Source of the DNA: Adiantum capillus-veneris
Lineage: Eukaryota > Streptophyta > Polypodiopsida > Polypodiales > Pteridaceae
Assembly (NCBI GenBank): GCA_014529385.2
Contig: CM043944.1
Location: 179,602,240-179,666,239, forward strand
Direction: 5' to 3'
Length of the DNA: 64,000 nt
Part shown: positions 10,986 to 22,110 of the stretch, piece by piece
Layout of the letters: each line of letters starts with the position of its first letter
Position numbering within the stretch: position 1 is the first letter of the stretch
Position numbers and translations under genes: made by a program
Notes under the pieces: generated by a model
What the model saw: the letters and a program-made list of their open reading frames with translations, nothing else
Told to the model about the DNA's origin: nothing
Databases searched by the model: none

Positions 10986-12277
10986 TCAAAAAGTGTCCTC
11001 CCTTTTGCAACATTGTATGCAATAGGCTTCAACTGGTTTGAGCTTCTTGTGAGGCTCTGGACATTCATTTTTCCAATGATCATCAGCACCACACTTATGA
11101 CAATTTCCTGTTCTTGGCTTCATCATGGGTCGTACCATGGGAGATCTGACAACTTGATTAGCTACATAATACATCGGTGCGAGCTCTAATGGAGCATAAG
11201 TCACGGTTTCTTCCATTGGTGGTGGATGTGAATTATACCAATCTCCTTCTACCATTACTATAGATGGACTAGGCTCCGCATAGGGTGTAACAGGCACTAA
11301 TGCTTGTTCATCTATAACTCCTTCAGAGTGCATGTACTTTACAGGCACTGCATTATGTCTTGGATGCGGCGGTTGTTGTCCGACCACAGGTTGAGGTCTT
11401 TCCATACCCATCGGTGGTCTTTGAGCTGGTGCCATGTTAGGTTGGTATTTGTACATGGGTTGTCCTTGTGGCCTCATGGGCATGTACTGAACATTCCCAT
11501 CATACTTTGGTCTAAAGTAGCACTCGTGGGTCTCATGGTTGGTCCATTTATCCTTAATTGCACACCATTTTTGTGGCCTAATTGGTTGTCCCTGTGGAGG
11601 TATCCCTTGTCTTGGTCCCCTCATAGGTGCTTTTTGCATGTTGTTCATCATGTCGTTCATCCTTTTAAGCATATCTTCTATGGCTGAGAGTGGTGTTGCA
11701 GTAGTCGTTCCCACTTGTGCTGGTTTAGTGGATGTTGTTTGCTCACTTTGGTTATCCTTAGGGACACCTTCTTCGTTAAAAATTTTGCAATTGTCTCCTA
11801 AGTCAATAGCATCTGATACACACGCTCCTAGGGTTGTATGATTTTCATTGTAGAGTATAGCATGAAGTTCTTTGTTTAGCAGTCCCTCGAAAAACAAAGA
11901 TACAAGTCATTCTTCTATAGGTATCTCCAGCTCTGGGCATCTTGCAATGTATTGTTTGATTCAAGTTGCACAATCCCTAACAGTCTCACCATGTTTTTGT
12001 TTAAAGCTGTAGATTTGAGCTACCGTATTATGTTTGATCCCTGTTTTGGAACAAGCAGCTACAAATCCTTGAGCTAATGTGTTCAAGTCCATGATTGACC
12101 TTGGTGGAGTTTTTTGGAACCATGTCAATGCTTTGCCTTCTAATGTCATTCCAAACCCCTCGAATTGAGTATGAAAATCGAATATACGTTCTGCTCTTAG
12201 CACTTGCTTAAAGCTTTCTAAGTGGTCGTATGGATCCCCTGGTCCCCTGTATTTTCTGACCCATTTTTGAAAATTAG
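10986..12277 (-). pseudogene. Gag of the non-autonomous Ty3-type element
   Basis: The minus strand carries a retrotransposon Gag core (GPGDPYDHLESFKQVLRAER, then LEGKALTWFQKTPP and FKQKHGETVRDC). It continues to a Pro/Gln/Met-rich stretch and a CCHC zinc knuckle, CHKCGADDHWKNEC, spaced C-x2-C-x4-H-x4-C, near 11050-11100. Gag packages the RNA into particles. The frame is interrupted by at least two stops between 11961 and 11897. The stretch upstream of 12203 reads on in the same frame to about 12277. Confidence 0.75.
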
Positions 12278-13191
12278 CTAGTCTGACGCGTCTGTTTGAT
12301 TCAGCTCCAGGTCTTCTAGCAGTTGGTCTTGTTCCAAGTCCTTCAAACGAGTCTTTTGGAAATAGTGACTCATGTAGCCCGGGACTAGCCTTAGTGTCAC
12401 CCGATTTTCTACGTGATAAGGTGGTTTTGGTTTCTTTACATTACTCTCAGATGATCTCTCACGGTGTTCATCTCTTGGAATTGTTTCTGGTCCTTGTCCC
12501 AATATCCAATCCCGTATGGAATACCCTTGGTATTTGGTTTGTTCTACCTCCTCAGGAGTCATCATAACAAAGTTGTTGTTCTACCTCCTCAGGAGTCATC
12601 ATAACAAAGTTGTTGTTCTACCTCCTCAGGAGTCATCATAACAAAGTTGTTGTTATAGCAATCCCTAAACAAGTAAGTTGGTAGGTCTACTGGTCCCTTA
12701 TCTTTGTTCTTGAATATATACATGATCTTCATGGCCGTTAGTTGTTCTGTTTGGCATGCGAAGTTCCATAAAAGATCCTTTATGTTTCTATCTTCCCAAC
12801 AATAGACCCCAATCCTAGGATTATCTGTACTAAGCCGTTTCAAAGGCTTCAAGTCTACTTGATCGTATCCCTCAAATTCTAAAGTTGGTGGTCCTTCTTT
12901 TGCTGACATATCTGGGATTATGGTGTTTACTGCTAACCCCCATTTGTCTACCACATCAGGGTTTTCAACTTGTACATATTGAGTTCCGTTTCTGTCCATG
13001 TACATTTTTCCTTTTTTGTTTGCCCTAATCTCTAATTCGAACTCAATACCATGGTCATCAATGCGAATAGCATACTCCTCGTTAGGGTCCAAGTAAACAT
13101 GTGCTCCATGACGGTTAGTCTTGTAAAAAGAGAGTATATGCTTATAGCACATTGTCGTTCCGGTTTCCAAGTGCGTTGAGTAAGAAGACAT
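12278..13191 (-). pseudogene. Unknown ORF upstream of gag, broken by a triplicated 37-mer
   Basis: Two minus frames, 12589-13191 and 12278-12565, form one protein of about 270 residues interrupted at the 37-bp triplication. It starts MSSYSTHLETGTTMCYKH and contains DRNGTQYVQVENPDVVDKWG and YHVENRVTLRLVPGY. No family is recognised. Extra ORFs before gag are known in some plant Ty3 lineages, so an additional ORF or a Gag N-terminal extension is possible. The two frames are offset by two bases, equal to the excess from two extra 37-bp copies. Confidence 0.5.
12544..12654. repeat. Perfect 37-bp tandem triplication
   Basis: Three identical copies start at 12544, 12581 and 12618, each beginning CTACCTCCTCAGGAGTCATC. 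On the minus strand the unit encodes MMTPEEVEQ in one frame. Because 37 is not a multiple of three, the copies shift the surrounding ORF. Confidence 0.92.
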
Positions 13192-13760
13192 TTCGAATGT
13201 TGAGTCTCAAAAAGTGTCTAAGACTTCTTCAAGAATTGTGTGCAAGGAATTGCCTTGATTCACGCTTTCTTCGGTGGATACTCTACTCGAGGTTTCTTTG
13301 AGTATGCTCTAATTATGCTCTAATTTCCTAGTATACGACCAGATCTAAGGTTCATATAGACTTATGAATCCCTGGATAGAGTACTCACCTTTGAATTGAC
13401 TTGTCGTCAATTTCCACTTGATTCAATTGCAACTTTCTATCAAGCCACTGATTCCTCGTCTGCAACTTGATTCCTGTATAAATTTGATCAAGTTAGCTAT
13501 TCTTCTCTAAAGACAATAGAGTTTTTGCTAACTCTAGTAATTGGTCTCTGTGTATCACTTCAAATCAAGCTATGGGAGTCAAAATTTGACTTTCAGATTC
13601 AACTTAGCAAAAACTGAAAGGTTTGATCTGTAACTGGAAATTGAGTGAACCTGTACCAATTTTGATCCGATTGAACCCAAAGTTGCCCAGTGGCTTTATA
13701 TTATGTTGGTCCAACACTGTATAAGTTGAAAAGTCAAAATTGATATCTCTGGATAGCAGA

Positions 13761-13784
13761 AGTAAATAATTGCGATTATTTACT
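13761..13784. repeat. Spaced palindrome 1
   Basis: Left arm AGTAAATAAT, spacer TGCG, right arm is the exact reverse complement (10-bp arms). Confidence 0.9.
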
Positions 13785-14036
13785 TTTGTCAATTTTTTTA
13801 TTGGTTTGACAAGTATACAACTTGTTAAAGTCTCTGGACAACTGTCAACAAGTTTGGACAAAATTTGATCAAGTTTATCAACTGTTTTGTGTTCGCAGAC
13901 TCTGATTTTGAGAATCTGCCTTAAGTCTCACTTTTGTGATCCAAATTTTACCAAAATTGATTTGTGAGGTCTACTTGATATGCTTGATCTTGTGGCATAC
14001 TCAAACTTGCAAATTTCTCAAGTTTTGAAGCAGATA

Positions 14037-14056
14037 TAAATAATCACCATTATTTA
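14037..14056. repeat. Spaced palindrome 2
   Basis: Left arm TAAATAAT, spacer CACC, exact reverse complement on the right (8-bp arms). Confidence 0.85.
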
Positions 14057-14304
14057 CTCCAACTATATTTTTGTAACTTTTTGTGCCAACTTTGACACAG
14101 ATCTATTAAGCACCTCTAGTTAAGGTTCACTAGCCAAGTTTCATCAAGTTTTTATGGTCAAATGGTCGTCAATTATCTGTCCGTAAACTAACTTTACAAA
14201 TTTGGTGACAATTTTCAATCCAGTGATCCAAATCTTACCAAATTTAGTTTTTGAGCTTATTACAACATGTTAAAAGTAGAGGTATGCTGAAAAATGGGGC
14301 AAAT

Positions 14305-14326
14305 GTATATAATCGTGATTATTTAC
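14305..14326. repeat. Spaced palindrome 3
   Basis: Left arm GTATATAAT, spacer CGTG, right arm ATTATTTAC; 9-bp arms with one mismatch. Confidence 0.85.
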
Positions 14327-14586
14327 AATTGACAAGTTTTTGCAAACTTTTGATCAATTGAGCATCTACACATGTTTATCGCATCAATGTAAGCCTGTGA
14401 ATCAATTTTCAACAAGTTTGGACAAATTTTTCCCAATTTACACTCAAGATTCAAAAAGTCAGTACAAAATTTAGTTTTCACCCATTTTTTTGCCAGTTTG
14501 GTGATCCAAATCTCTTGGGCCTTTACAACAGTTGTTTGTACACATGCAATGAGTCAATGGTATGAACCTTGGTCAATTTGGAGCAG

Positions 14587-14614
14587 AAAGTTAATAATCA
14601 CGATTATTAACTTT
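14587..14614. repeat. Spaced palindrome 4
   Basis: Left arm AAAGTTAATAAT, spacer CACG, exact reverse complement on the right; 12-bp perfect arms, the longest of the four. A half-site (AAGTAAATAATC) follows at about 14725. Confidence 0.9.
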
Positions 14615-15286
14615 AGGCTTGAAATGAACACTTTTTTGCAATTTTTTTCAAGACAGTCTTTACATGAGCTATTTTAAGCCTATGAATCGAGTAAAAACTT
14701 AGTTTGGCCTAAAATGTCAAGAAAAAGTAAATAATCTGACTTTTGGCCAACTCTTGAAATTTTTACCTCGAAGTGTCTTTGAGCTTACTAACTGGTTCAG
14801 ACAACTCTTAAGCTTATTCTCCAGTGGGATTGAGTGGTTTCGAGTCTTTTTGAGCTATTTCTAGCCCTAGACCTGAAATTATGCAACTTCTAATAACAAC
14901 TCACACTTGATTCTTTCAGAGAGAGCAATGTTCTGAAATCCACCTCGGATCCTACTTACCCTACTCCTAGATTCTCATGCAATGGGGTTGTGAAAAGTGT
15001 CCACAAACACTCGTTTTCTTGTCTTTTATGTTTTTCTAAGCATTGATCTTAAGACTTGTCTCGTCTACCAATCATTCTCAAAATCCTAATGTATTTCTAC
15101 AATCCCACAATCCTAAAGGCACTCAGCAAGTACGATTACTTCCAAGCTACCTCTACACAGAAAAAGATAAAAATCTTAAGCTATGCGGTTTCTAAAAGAA
15201 AGTTTTAAACTCTAGGCAAACCTAGAGGAAGTTAAAGGACAACTACACAAGACGCTCGTATTTTCTCCTAGTTTAGGTCTCTTCGA

Positions 15287-15304
15287 TCCTCGACAGCGGT
15301 GCCA
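15287..15304 (-). other. Primer binding site, diverged tRNA-Asp type
   Basis: On the minus strand TGGCACCGCTGTCGAGGA differs at four of 18 positions from the usual tRNA-Asp site. It lies two bases from the LTR end CA, confirming that the LTR at 15307 is the 5' LTR on the minus strand. Confidence 0.65.
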
Positions 15305-15306
15305 AA

Positions 15307-16207
15307 TGTGGGACGCATGTCTAACCTCACCATCCTATCTTATTGCAGTATTAGCAGAACCACGATTAATTTGTCAATCCATGGGATGAAGCCGACTCAA
15401 CTAGTGCATGGAGGCTACAAGAGGTTGTCAATCTCTCGAAAAACAACTAACAACTCGCATCTAACTCAAGCTACAGTCAAGTGACTGAAATCACCAAAAG
15501 CCAATCGCTCATCGGCAAACAAATCACATCCATTACAGCATCAATTGACATCCAAACATAACAAAACTTCTAAGACAAGTTTATAAGACCTAAGCACACA
15601 TGCTTATGGTTTCAAACCCCACTTTAGGTCAAGTTCCAAAATTGCAATTATTAACAATAGTGGATTTTTGACCTAGTCATTTTCGACCCAGAATGCATCT
15701 AAATGCTTAGCAATGATGCCCCAATATCCCGTCTATGCTTAGTTTTTAATTTGAAAGTGTAAGTATCTAGTTATGATGAAATTAGGCCAAGAGTCGGCGA
15801 CACCAAAAGCTATGAAATATTGTGAACTGCTTTATACGTCAATGCGCAGATCTCTTACCTGCGGTTGCAATGCAGCAAAGGTGATGCGATGTGACAATCG
15901 GGGAGGGAGTAGTAAGCACGAGAAGGAGAGGAGAGAGCGTTGTTAGCTCACGCTATGTATTTCTTATCCAAAAACTTATTAAAACAACTTACAAAATTTG
16001 GCTTATATACCTTAGCCAAGGTTTTTGGGTGGTCAAAACTAATAATTTGGAGTTCTAGTGAAGCTAGGAAGTGACTGGCTGATACAATCTGGAAGCTTGT
16101 AGCCTCGGCTCATTAATTACAGAGTTTATCCAAAAAAATAAGAGTTACAATATTCCCGATTTATTAAAATAATAAATGTTTGGTATCCATGTTAGCTTGT
16201 TGTAACG
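15307..16207 (-). mobile_element. 5' LTR of the non-autonomous Ty3-type element
   Basis: About 901 bp, pairing with 7810-8708. It begins TGTGGGACG; the right edge reads TGTAACG where the partner has TGCTAACA, so the terminal dinucleotide is mutated. The corresponding inner motif reads AATTGCAATTATT. Many substitutions separate the LTRs, so insertion is not recent. Confidence 0.85.
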
Positions 16208-16334
16208 CCATTGTAATGTGTTACGGGCTCAATGGGAGTTCCAAGATGTAAAGAATATGGCAGTTAGTGTGCCTAGGTTGCAGATTCAGTAAGTGGTGGA
16301 GCCCTAAAGGCCTTGGGCGCTCGGACATTGCATA

Positions 16335-16930
16335 TTTTTACCCTAGGTATATAAGGCAGTGTGTAAAAAACATTGGGGTCCTCAAGCTCATTTGTTGAGA
16401 GCACTCTTTGGTGAGAGCTCTTGAGGTGTGTAGTTATGGACTCCTTGAGCTTCTCCTTGCTCATGAGACTTGATTAACACTAACTAATGATTTGGTACAT
16501 GCCAAGTGCTACAAATGTGGACCATATCCTCCATAGTCCTCCCACCACAAAACTGAGCCAATCTTGTTGCGATCAGCCTATGCATCTACACATCCATAGG
16601 AGCCCTTCTTTTTCCTATAGTTGAGTAGCTCATCTCTAACCTTGCATCTGATGTCACTTCTAGGCTCAAGTCTCTCCAATGCAAGCCGCCATCCTTTGCT
16701 CACCTCCTTGTCAGTCTCTTGATGCCTTCCCTGAAGCTCGGGGTCAAGCACATAAGCTGTCACATGAAATGGAGAGTATTATCCATTCCACCTGGACTCA
16801 CACAAGCCACAAATCTTTGCATACTGAATAGGATCAAGCACAAGCTTCTCAACTATCTCTATCATTTGATCCATGGCTTCATAGACTTTGTCGATGCATG
16901 GTTGCAAGCTATTCACATATCCAATAGTGT
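16335..16930 (-). pseudogene. hAT-superfamily transposase, C-terminal relic
   Basis: The minus strand reads in order PCIDKVYEAMDQMIEIVEKL, HVTAYVLDPELQ, KVRDELLNYRKKKGSYG, SVLWWEDYGGYGPHL and LHTSRALTKECSQQMSL. These match the C-terminal part of plant hAT transposases: the KVYEAMD block, the HxAAYxLNP block, the P-x-WW-x-x-YG block and the dimerisation tail with its I-H-T motif. In-frame stops follow SRWNG, GCVDA and GPHL, and another precedes the tail. No N-terminal zinc finger or catalytic region was found. A dead cut-and-paste transposon fragment. Confidence 0.75.
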
Positions 16931-16984
16931 TCAAACAGTTACATGTGATCAAGCTCACATATGCATATCAAGATGCACATGGAC

Positions 16985-17247
16985 CTAATGAATATCAGCA
17001 AGATCAAAACCTTGTACAAACCCTATGGATGGCAAGATGGAAGTCAAAGACTATTTGAAGATGATGCAAAAGCCTCAAGCTGCCAGAACAGGTGACAAAA
17101 ACGTCAAAGTCAATGGGAGCTAAAGTCCAGAAGGCTACACAAAGATCATCACCAAAACCTCCTTTGAAGAGACAAATTTTGCCAGATAGTACAATGAATC
17201 TTTTAAGGTCAAAGGTTACTCAAATGCAGGTGGATAATGCTCAATAA
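16985..17247 (+). other. Possible start of a decayed gag-like region
   Basis: Short plus-strand frames rich in Lys, Gln and Thr, with stops. Composition resembles the following segment but no motif is recognised. Confidence 0.2.
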
Positions 17248-17866
17248 TTGCAAAAAAGTGTAGTATTACAGTCATACGAGTCAACATTAATTGAAGCAGG
17301 TGATCAAAGCAGAGAAAGTGCAGATAAATTTCAACCAAAGGATGTTTTCATAGCAAAAGTAGTCAAATCAGACACAAATCCTGAGATGATCAAGTGCAAC
17401 ATAGTTGGTGAAAACGAAGAAAAGCTGTTAAGAGAAGTAAAGCTAGATTTCAAGCTAGACAAGAACCTAATGTCTTTTTGCACTTGGAAAAGATGTAGCC
17501 AACCACAGCTGGAAGATGCTCCTGAATTTGTGAGCATATCAGGAAACAAACGAGCAGATCATCTCCACCACCATTGAAGTAAGTTCACAAATCATCATAG
17601 TTCAATTCTATGTGATCACAACAAAGGATATGCCATACAACATCATAATGGGAATGCCAATGGCCCAGAAGATGTTAGAGGTACAGAATGTAAACATGAT
17701 GGACTCATCACGGACAATAAACAACGGAGACCAATACTGGTCATCCACGGACGACAGCACAAAGTCCTCAAGTACAGATAAAATGGAGATTGATGCCAAA
17801 GAAAAGATTATTGAAGATGATTCATCTCCATCAATCAGAAATTCAAAAGAGCTTAAAGAAAATTAG
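17248..17866 (+). pseudogene. Retroelement protease-like remnant
   Basis: Two plus frames, 17248-17577 and 17612-17866. The second reads DMPYNIIMGMPMAQK, close to the Y-x-I-I-L-G-x-P block at the C-terminal end of plant retropepsins, after a hydrophobic strand (QIIIVQFYVI) as expected. The catalytic D-S-G block was not found. The following Ser/Asp-rich tail resembles a linker. I infer a decayed LTR-element gag-pro region; the family is not clear. Confidence 0.35.
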
Positions 17867-18771
17867 GCAATAGAAAGTGCAGATCAAACGAAGCAAAGAG
17901 CAACCACGAAAGCTATTGAGCAGAGAATGCCATCAAAGCAAGAAGCCCGGGGGATTCACTCTATATACAAAACCGGACGCCACCTACGAGTGGAGAACTT
18001 TTTGATAAAACCCCTATATACGACTCACATTAGGGAATATGACCCCCTTTTCTATGCTTATATGACAATCAATGTAGAAAATTATCATACCCCTATCTCA
18101 CATATAAAATTTAGGTCTCACATGATCTAACTGAGTATAACTAGTCAAAGAGCATATAGCATAGTGGTTGGACACGTACTAAGGAATCATTTCTATTGAT
18201 AACTAGATGTACCCTCAATGTGTCTTCATTTGACTTTCATGTGCCCCTTCAGCTTGCACTCTAGCTACTCGTCCAATTTCAACCCATCTAAATTACTCAA
18301 AAAACATGGTTATAAAGTTGTGTTAGGTTCTCCATGTAAATTTTCATCTATACAAACTCTTTATAGCTTTCATCCCTCAACAAATGAACTATAATCGGAA
18401 AACAAGCAATTGATACAAAGCAATGTTAGTTCTTGCATGTATCTTTGCAACTATTGACTCACAAGTTCGAGGGGAAAATCTTTTGGGAAGCATTTTGAAA
18501 CATGAAAACTTTCTCTCATTTTTCCATTTTCTCACCCTCCCCCCCCCGCCCAAGAAATATGATACCCTCTCTCTTATTTTAAGCTTGGGAGATAAATTAT
18601 TGAGGGCCTACCCCTAACTTATACGCTTATATAACTTGTAAAAGAACCCCCCTCCCCTACACTTACGTGGTGTGGTAAGTTTTCCATGGTGGATCCCATG
18701 GGGCCAGAAGTTAAGAAGAATGGGGTTGCAGCAATCAAGAAGCAATAGCAAGTCTAAGGATCAATCAGACA
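17867..18771. other. No gene seen
   Basis: Short plus frame 17927-18130 without motif, then AT-rich filler with a C run near 18540-18550. Confidence 0.3.
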
Positions 18772-19290
18772 TTGCCAGCTAAATCAGCTGAAGAAAGTCA
18801 AATTGAAAAACAAAGTCTCAAGCCACCCTCCATAGAGACACAGTTAGATCAAGATGAGACCATGGCAAAAGCAGAACAAAGATCTTCAATAGAACCAAAA
18901 ATGCTAGATTTAGAGTTGCACAAGTCACAAGAATCAAAGAAAAATCTTGCAAACAAAGGTAAAGCTAAAGTGGAACTTCCACCGACTAGCAAAGAAGGTG
19001 TGATAGCATATGCCTCTACATCAAAGAGCCCTCATGGATCAACTTCTTCAAGCACGTTAGGCTTTCTAAACTTCAAGTTGATTGTTGACCCAACTCAAAC
19101 CTCTAAGGAGACACCTAAAAAAGCAAAGATATTTCAGCCAAAGTACTCAAGAAAGAAAAGGAAAGTCAAGCAAGTGTTTGTTTCGAGCAGTTTAGTCAAA
19201 GTCAATGATCCGGTTTGGATTAAAGATAGAAAATCAACACAGAAAGACAAACACATGGGATGGATAGCATCACAATGGAGCTTAAAATAA
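18772..19290 (+). pseudogene. Lys/Ser-rich frame, probably retroelement linker
   Basis: A 172-residue plus frame, highly charged, with a basic patch KYSRKKRKVKQVF that resembles a nuclear localisation signal. No domain is recognised. It lies between two other + strand retroelement-like frames (17248-17866 and 19557-19965), so it may be part of one decayed element. It has an ATG and is open, but its low complexity makes function doubtful. Confidence 0.3.
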
Positions 19291-19556
19291 TAGGAGTACT
19301 ATGGAGGTAACAGACAAATATAGGTGCCAAAACCGCAGGTTAGAGAATATGAAGTAACTTCATGTCCCTCCTAAGAAAGAAGGCCCACAAGGTAAAAACT
19401 TCGACAATATCCTAGGATACCTAAGCAGCAGGTACACAATAGAACAACATTGAAAGATGCTAAAGTCTAACACAACTCACAAGAGGATACAGAACAAAGA
19501 TGAATCTTAAAGAATCTTCCTCTTAGACAAGGATTCTATACAGGCTATACAAAGAT

Positions 19557-19965
19557 TTGGCTACCAGCCAACTACAACTACATCAGACTTGCATGAAGAC
19601 CTCAAGAAGTCAACAAGACCTAAAACGAATCAAAGTCAACAATGGAGAAACAAAGGTCATCAAGAGATTTGGACTCCTAGGTCTTCCAATGCTCCTAGTC
19701 AAAAACCAAATGCCAACAATGAAGAGAGGCCTACAGCAACATCAAAGACTTCTACCAACAGGCCTACTAATTGGAGAATCAAAGAAATAATGGACTCTTC
19801 ACAGACAAAGAAGGACAACCCAACCAACAAAGCAAATTCAATGATAATAAAACAGGTATGGCAAAAGAAACCTTTAATGCCAACTTGTCCTTCATTAATC
19901 CTTTTTTTGAGGATTCAAGCTTACTTTTACATGAAGAAATGTTTGTAGTAAGCACAAGAATGTAA
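19557..19965 (+). pseudogene. Gln/Asn/Lys-rich retroelement-like frames
   Basis: Three overlapping plus frames with text such as QQWRNKGHQEIWTPRSS and SQKPNANNEERPTATSK. The Trp-Thr-Pro-Arg-Ser wording is like linkers seen after zinc knuckles in plant gag-pol proteins, but no knuckle is present. Weak assignment. Confidence 0.22.
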
Positions 19966-20128
19966 AAGGTCAAGTCTCCAGGGTGCAAAAAACACTCTTT
20001 GGCATAGTCAGAGTCGGGCTGTTGAGCCATAAAATGAGAAAAGCATTAGACCCAAAGCTTCAAGTCATATTAAACTATGTGCTAAGAGTCATAGTTATTA
20101 GGCTTACGCTCAAGCTGGGGGCGGGGGG

Positions 20129-20232
<104 letters not shown>

Positions 20233-20239
20233 ATGTTTC

Positions 20240-21749
20240 TTAGACAATGTCGTGGGAACCTTCAAGCATGCATACTCAATGCTTCAAAAAAATGGATAAG
20301 TGATATGAGCCCTCATCTAAAACAAAACCACATACATAGGCTTAAAAAAAACTGGCACCACAACGGCTAGAATTATAGGCCCCATTTGACACAAAACACA
20401 CACTCAAAACCTAGCCACCCCATGCATTGTCTTAACGTCAAGGGATCCCTCTCCACCTTGGAACCCTCTTACAATGGCTTACTCAAGGCAAGGGCTACAT
20501 ACGCAAAACATCAATCAAACAACCAACAAAACAATATGACACTTGAAGCACTTACACTTGTCCAAATTCCATAATGTTTAGCAAACACAAGACCAAGGAA
20601 AACCATCAAGACGTGGAGCCCAAAATCACCTCTTCTTTGATGAGACCACCAAAATGATCTTACAATTATAGAAGCAACCTCCAATTCCTCTCCTCTCTTC
20701 TATTTGATACACACAATGTAAGCATTTTGCATTTGCAGATTTAGTAAGCATTGGCAAAGGTTATGGATATTGGGGTATTGGCCTTTTGATCAAAATTTAA
20801 ACTAAATAAATAGCTATTAAAGTTCTTAGAAATTAGGGTAAATAGTAACCTTATTTATAACCTACAAACTCACTTGAATCTTAAAGGAGTGATGACCTTC
20901 TTTTATTAAAATTTAAAACTAAACCTAAAAAGGAACTCTAAAGAAAACACACTTGTAAGTAAAGAAAAACAAACAGACTATTTCAAAAATCACATTTTGG
21001 ATAGTAGATTTTAGGTTTAAAAATGTTGTAAGATGGACATGGATAACAATTGATAGGGTCCATTGACACCTGTAATACATATTCAAGGCTAATGTATCTA
21101 TTGTCTTGTTTGCATGGATGCAGGTGAGGACTCTATCTTCTCTTAGGATATTTTTGGCTTTGTTGCTGTCCGACATTGATTCCTTGACCCTTTCCACATT
21201 GTAGACGCGCATGCAGATTACCCTATGAGCAAAATCATTGCAATGATACCTCATTCTCATATTTATGTACAAAAATGAATCAAAGATTGAGTCATTTTTT
21301 TGTACCATTCTTTGTCCCTTGTCTAAAGACATGTGTCTTTTGAACTATCTTTGTATATAGGTTAATAGTTTAAACACACACACACACACATATATACATG
21401 AACACATGGTGAGTGCACATGCAATGCGTGTGAAGTGCACGGAGGTGAGGATGGAGATGAGTGCACAATAGGTTTTGGTGTAAAGACTATATTAGGTAAA
21501 GTGGAAAAATCCCAAGTCCTAGGTTGGACAACTTTCAACATATCATGTATAAAGTAATGAGATCTTTGTCAAAGACGCCAATTTTCTTAAGGTCTCATTC
21601 CAATTTATGCACGCAGATTACACATATAGAACAAAATTGGACATGAAATTTCATGGATTTAGTCATTTGAACCATTAAGATACTAGTGCATTCCAGTCAT
21701 TATCATTGTGTATGCCTTGATGTCCTACCTATGATTTATCTAAAGGTAA
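20240..21749. other. No recognised gene
   Basis: The longest frame is 20925-21332 on the minus strand (135 residues), with no known motif and AT-rich codons. A short (CA)n run lies at about 21373-21389. Confidence 0.3.
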
Positions 21750-22110
21750 AGTTTCAAGGCCCACCACTTATCCAAGCTAAGTTCAAAATGAGTACCTACA
21801 TTTATTCAAGGTTCACCACTTGTCCAAGCTAGGACCCAAATTGAGGAAAACAACTTACTTTAGTATGAAATTCAAACTCATCCAAGCAAAGTCCATTGTT
21901 AATCTAGGATTTCTTCATTTGAGGCATGAAGCATACATAAAACATGTATCATATGATTGGTTGCATCATAAGAGTGTTGGTTTCATGGTGCACTTATCTA
22001 AGCTAGGGTCCCTTGGAGGAATATAAGCCCCACCACCTGTCCAAGCTAGGTTCCCTTAACCTATGGAGGAATAAAAACTCAACTTCTTGTCCAAGATACA
22101 CTCAAAGTGA
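21750..22110 (+). repeat. Minisatellite-related cluster, left of the pseudogenes
   Basis: At least four scattered copies of a CCACCACTTGTCCAAGCTA-type word occur, at about 21761, 21812, 22030 and 22080. They are related to the dense array at 27268-28022, though spacing here is irregular. Confidence 0.6.

Larger units (their letters stand above)
13480..14740 (-). repeat. Leader with ~275-bp diverged tandem units carrying palindromes
   Basis: This part of the untranslated leader repeats shared phrases at a ~270-285 bp spacing: CAACAAGTTTGGACAAA, GTGATCCAAATCTTACCAAA-like words, and one palindrome per unit. Palindrome centres are at about 13772, 14046, 14315 and 14600. The units are strongly diverged. 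There is no ORF of note. Confidence 0.65.
8709..15306 (-). mobile_element. Internal region of non-autonomous Ty3-type element
   Basis: About 6.6 kb between the two LTRs. Reading 5' to 3' on the minus strand it holds a primer site, a 2-kb leader with palindromes, an unknown ORF, gag with a zinc knuckle, a Lys/Glu-rich segment, a retropepsin-like protease and an unknown 3' ORF. I found no RT (no YxDD/FxDD block), RNase H or integrase. It must have relied on enzymes of another element. The divergence of the LTRs and the many stops show that it is old. Confidence 0.7.

Noticed and set aside
16340-16440. Promoter and LTR of a new plus-strand element (TATATAAGG near 16345)
   Set aside because: The stretch is explained by the tail of the hAT relic on the other strand, and no primer site or LTR edge follows.
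17248-19965. Endogenous pararetrovirus (caulimovirus-like) remnant
   Set aside because: Only a weak protease-like block is present; there is no movement protein, RT or coat zinc-finger evidence.
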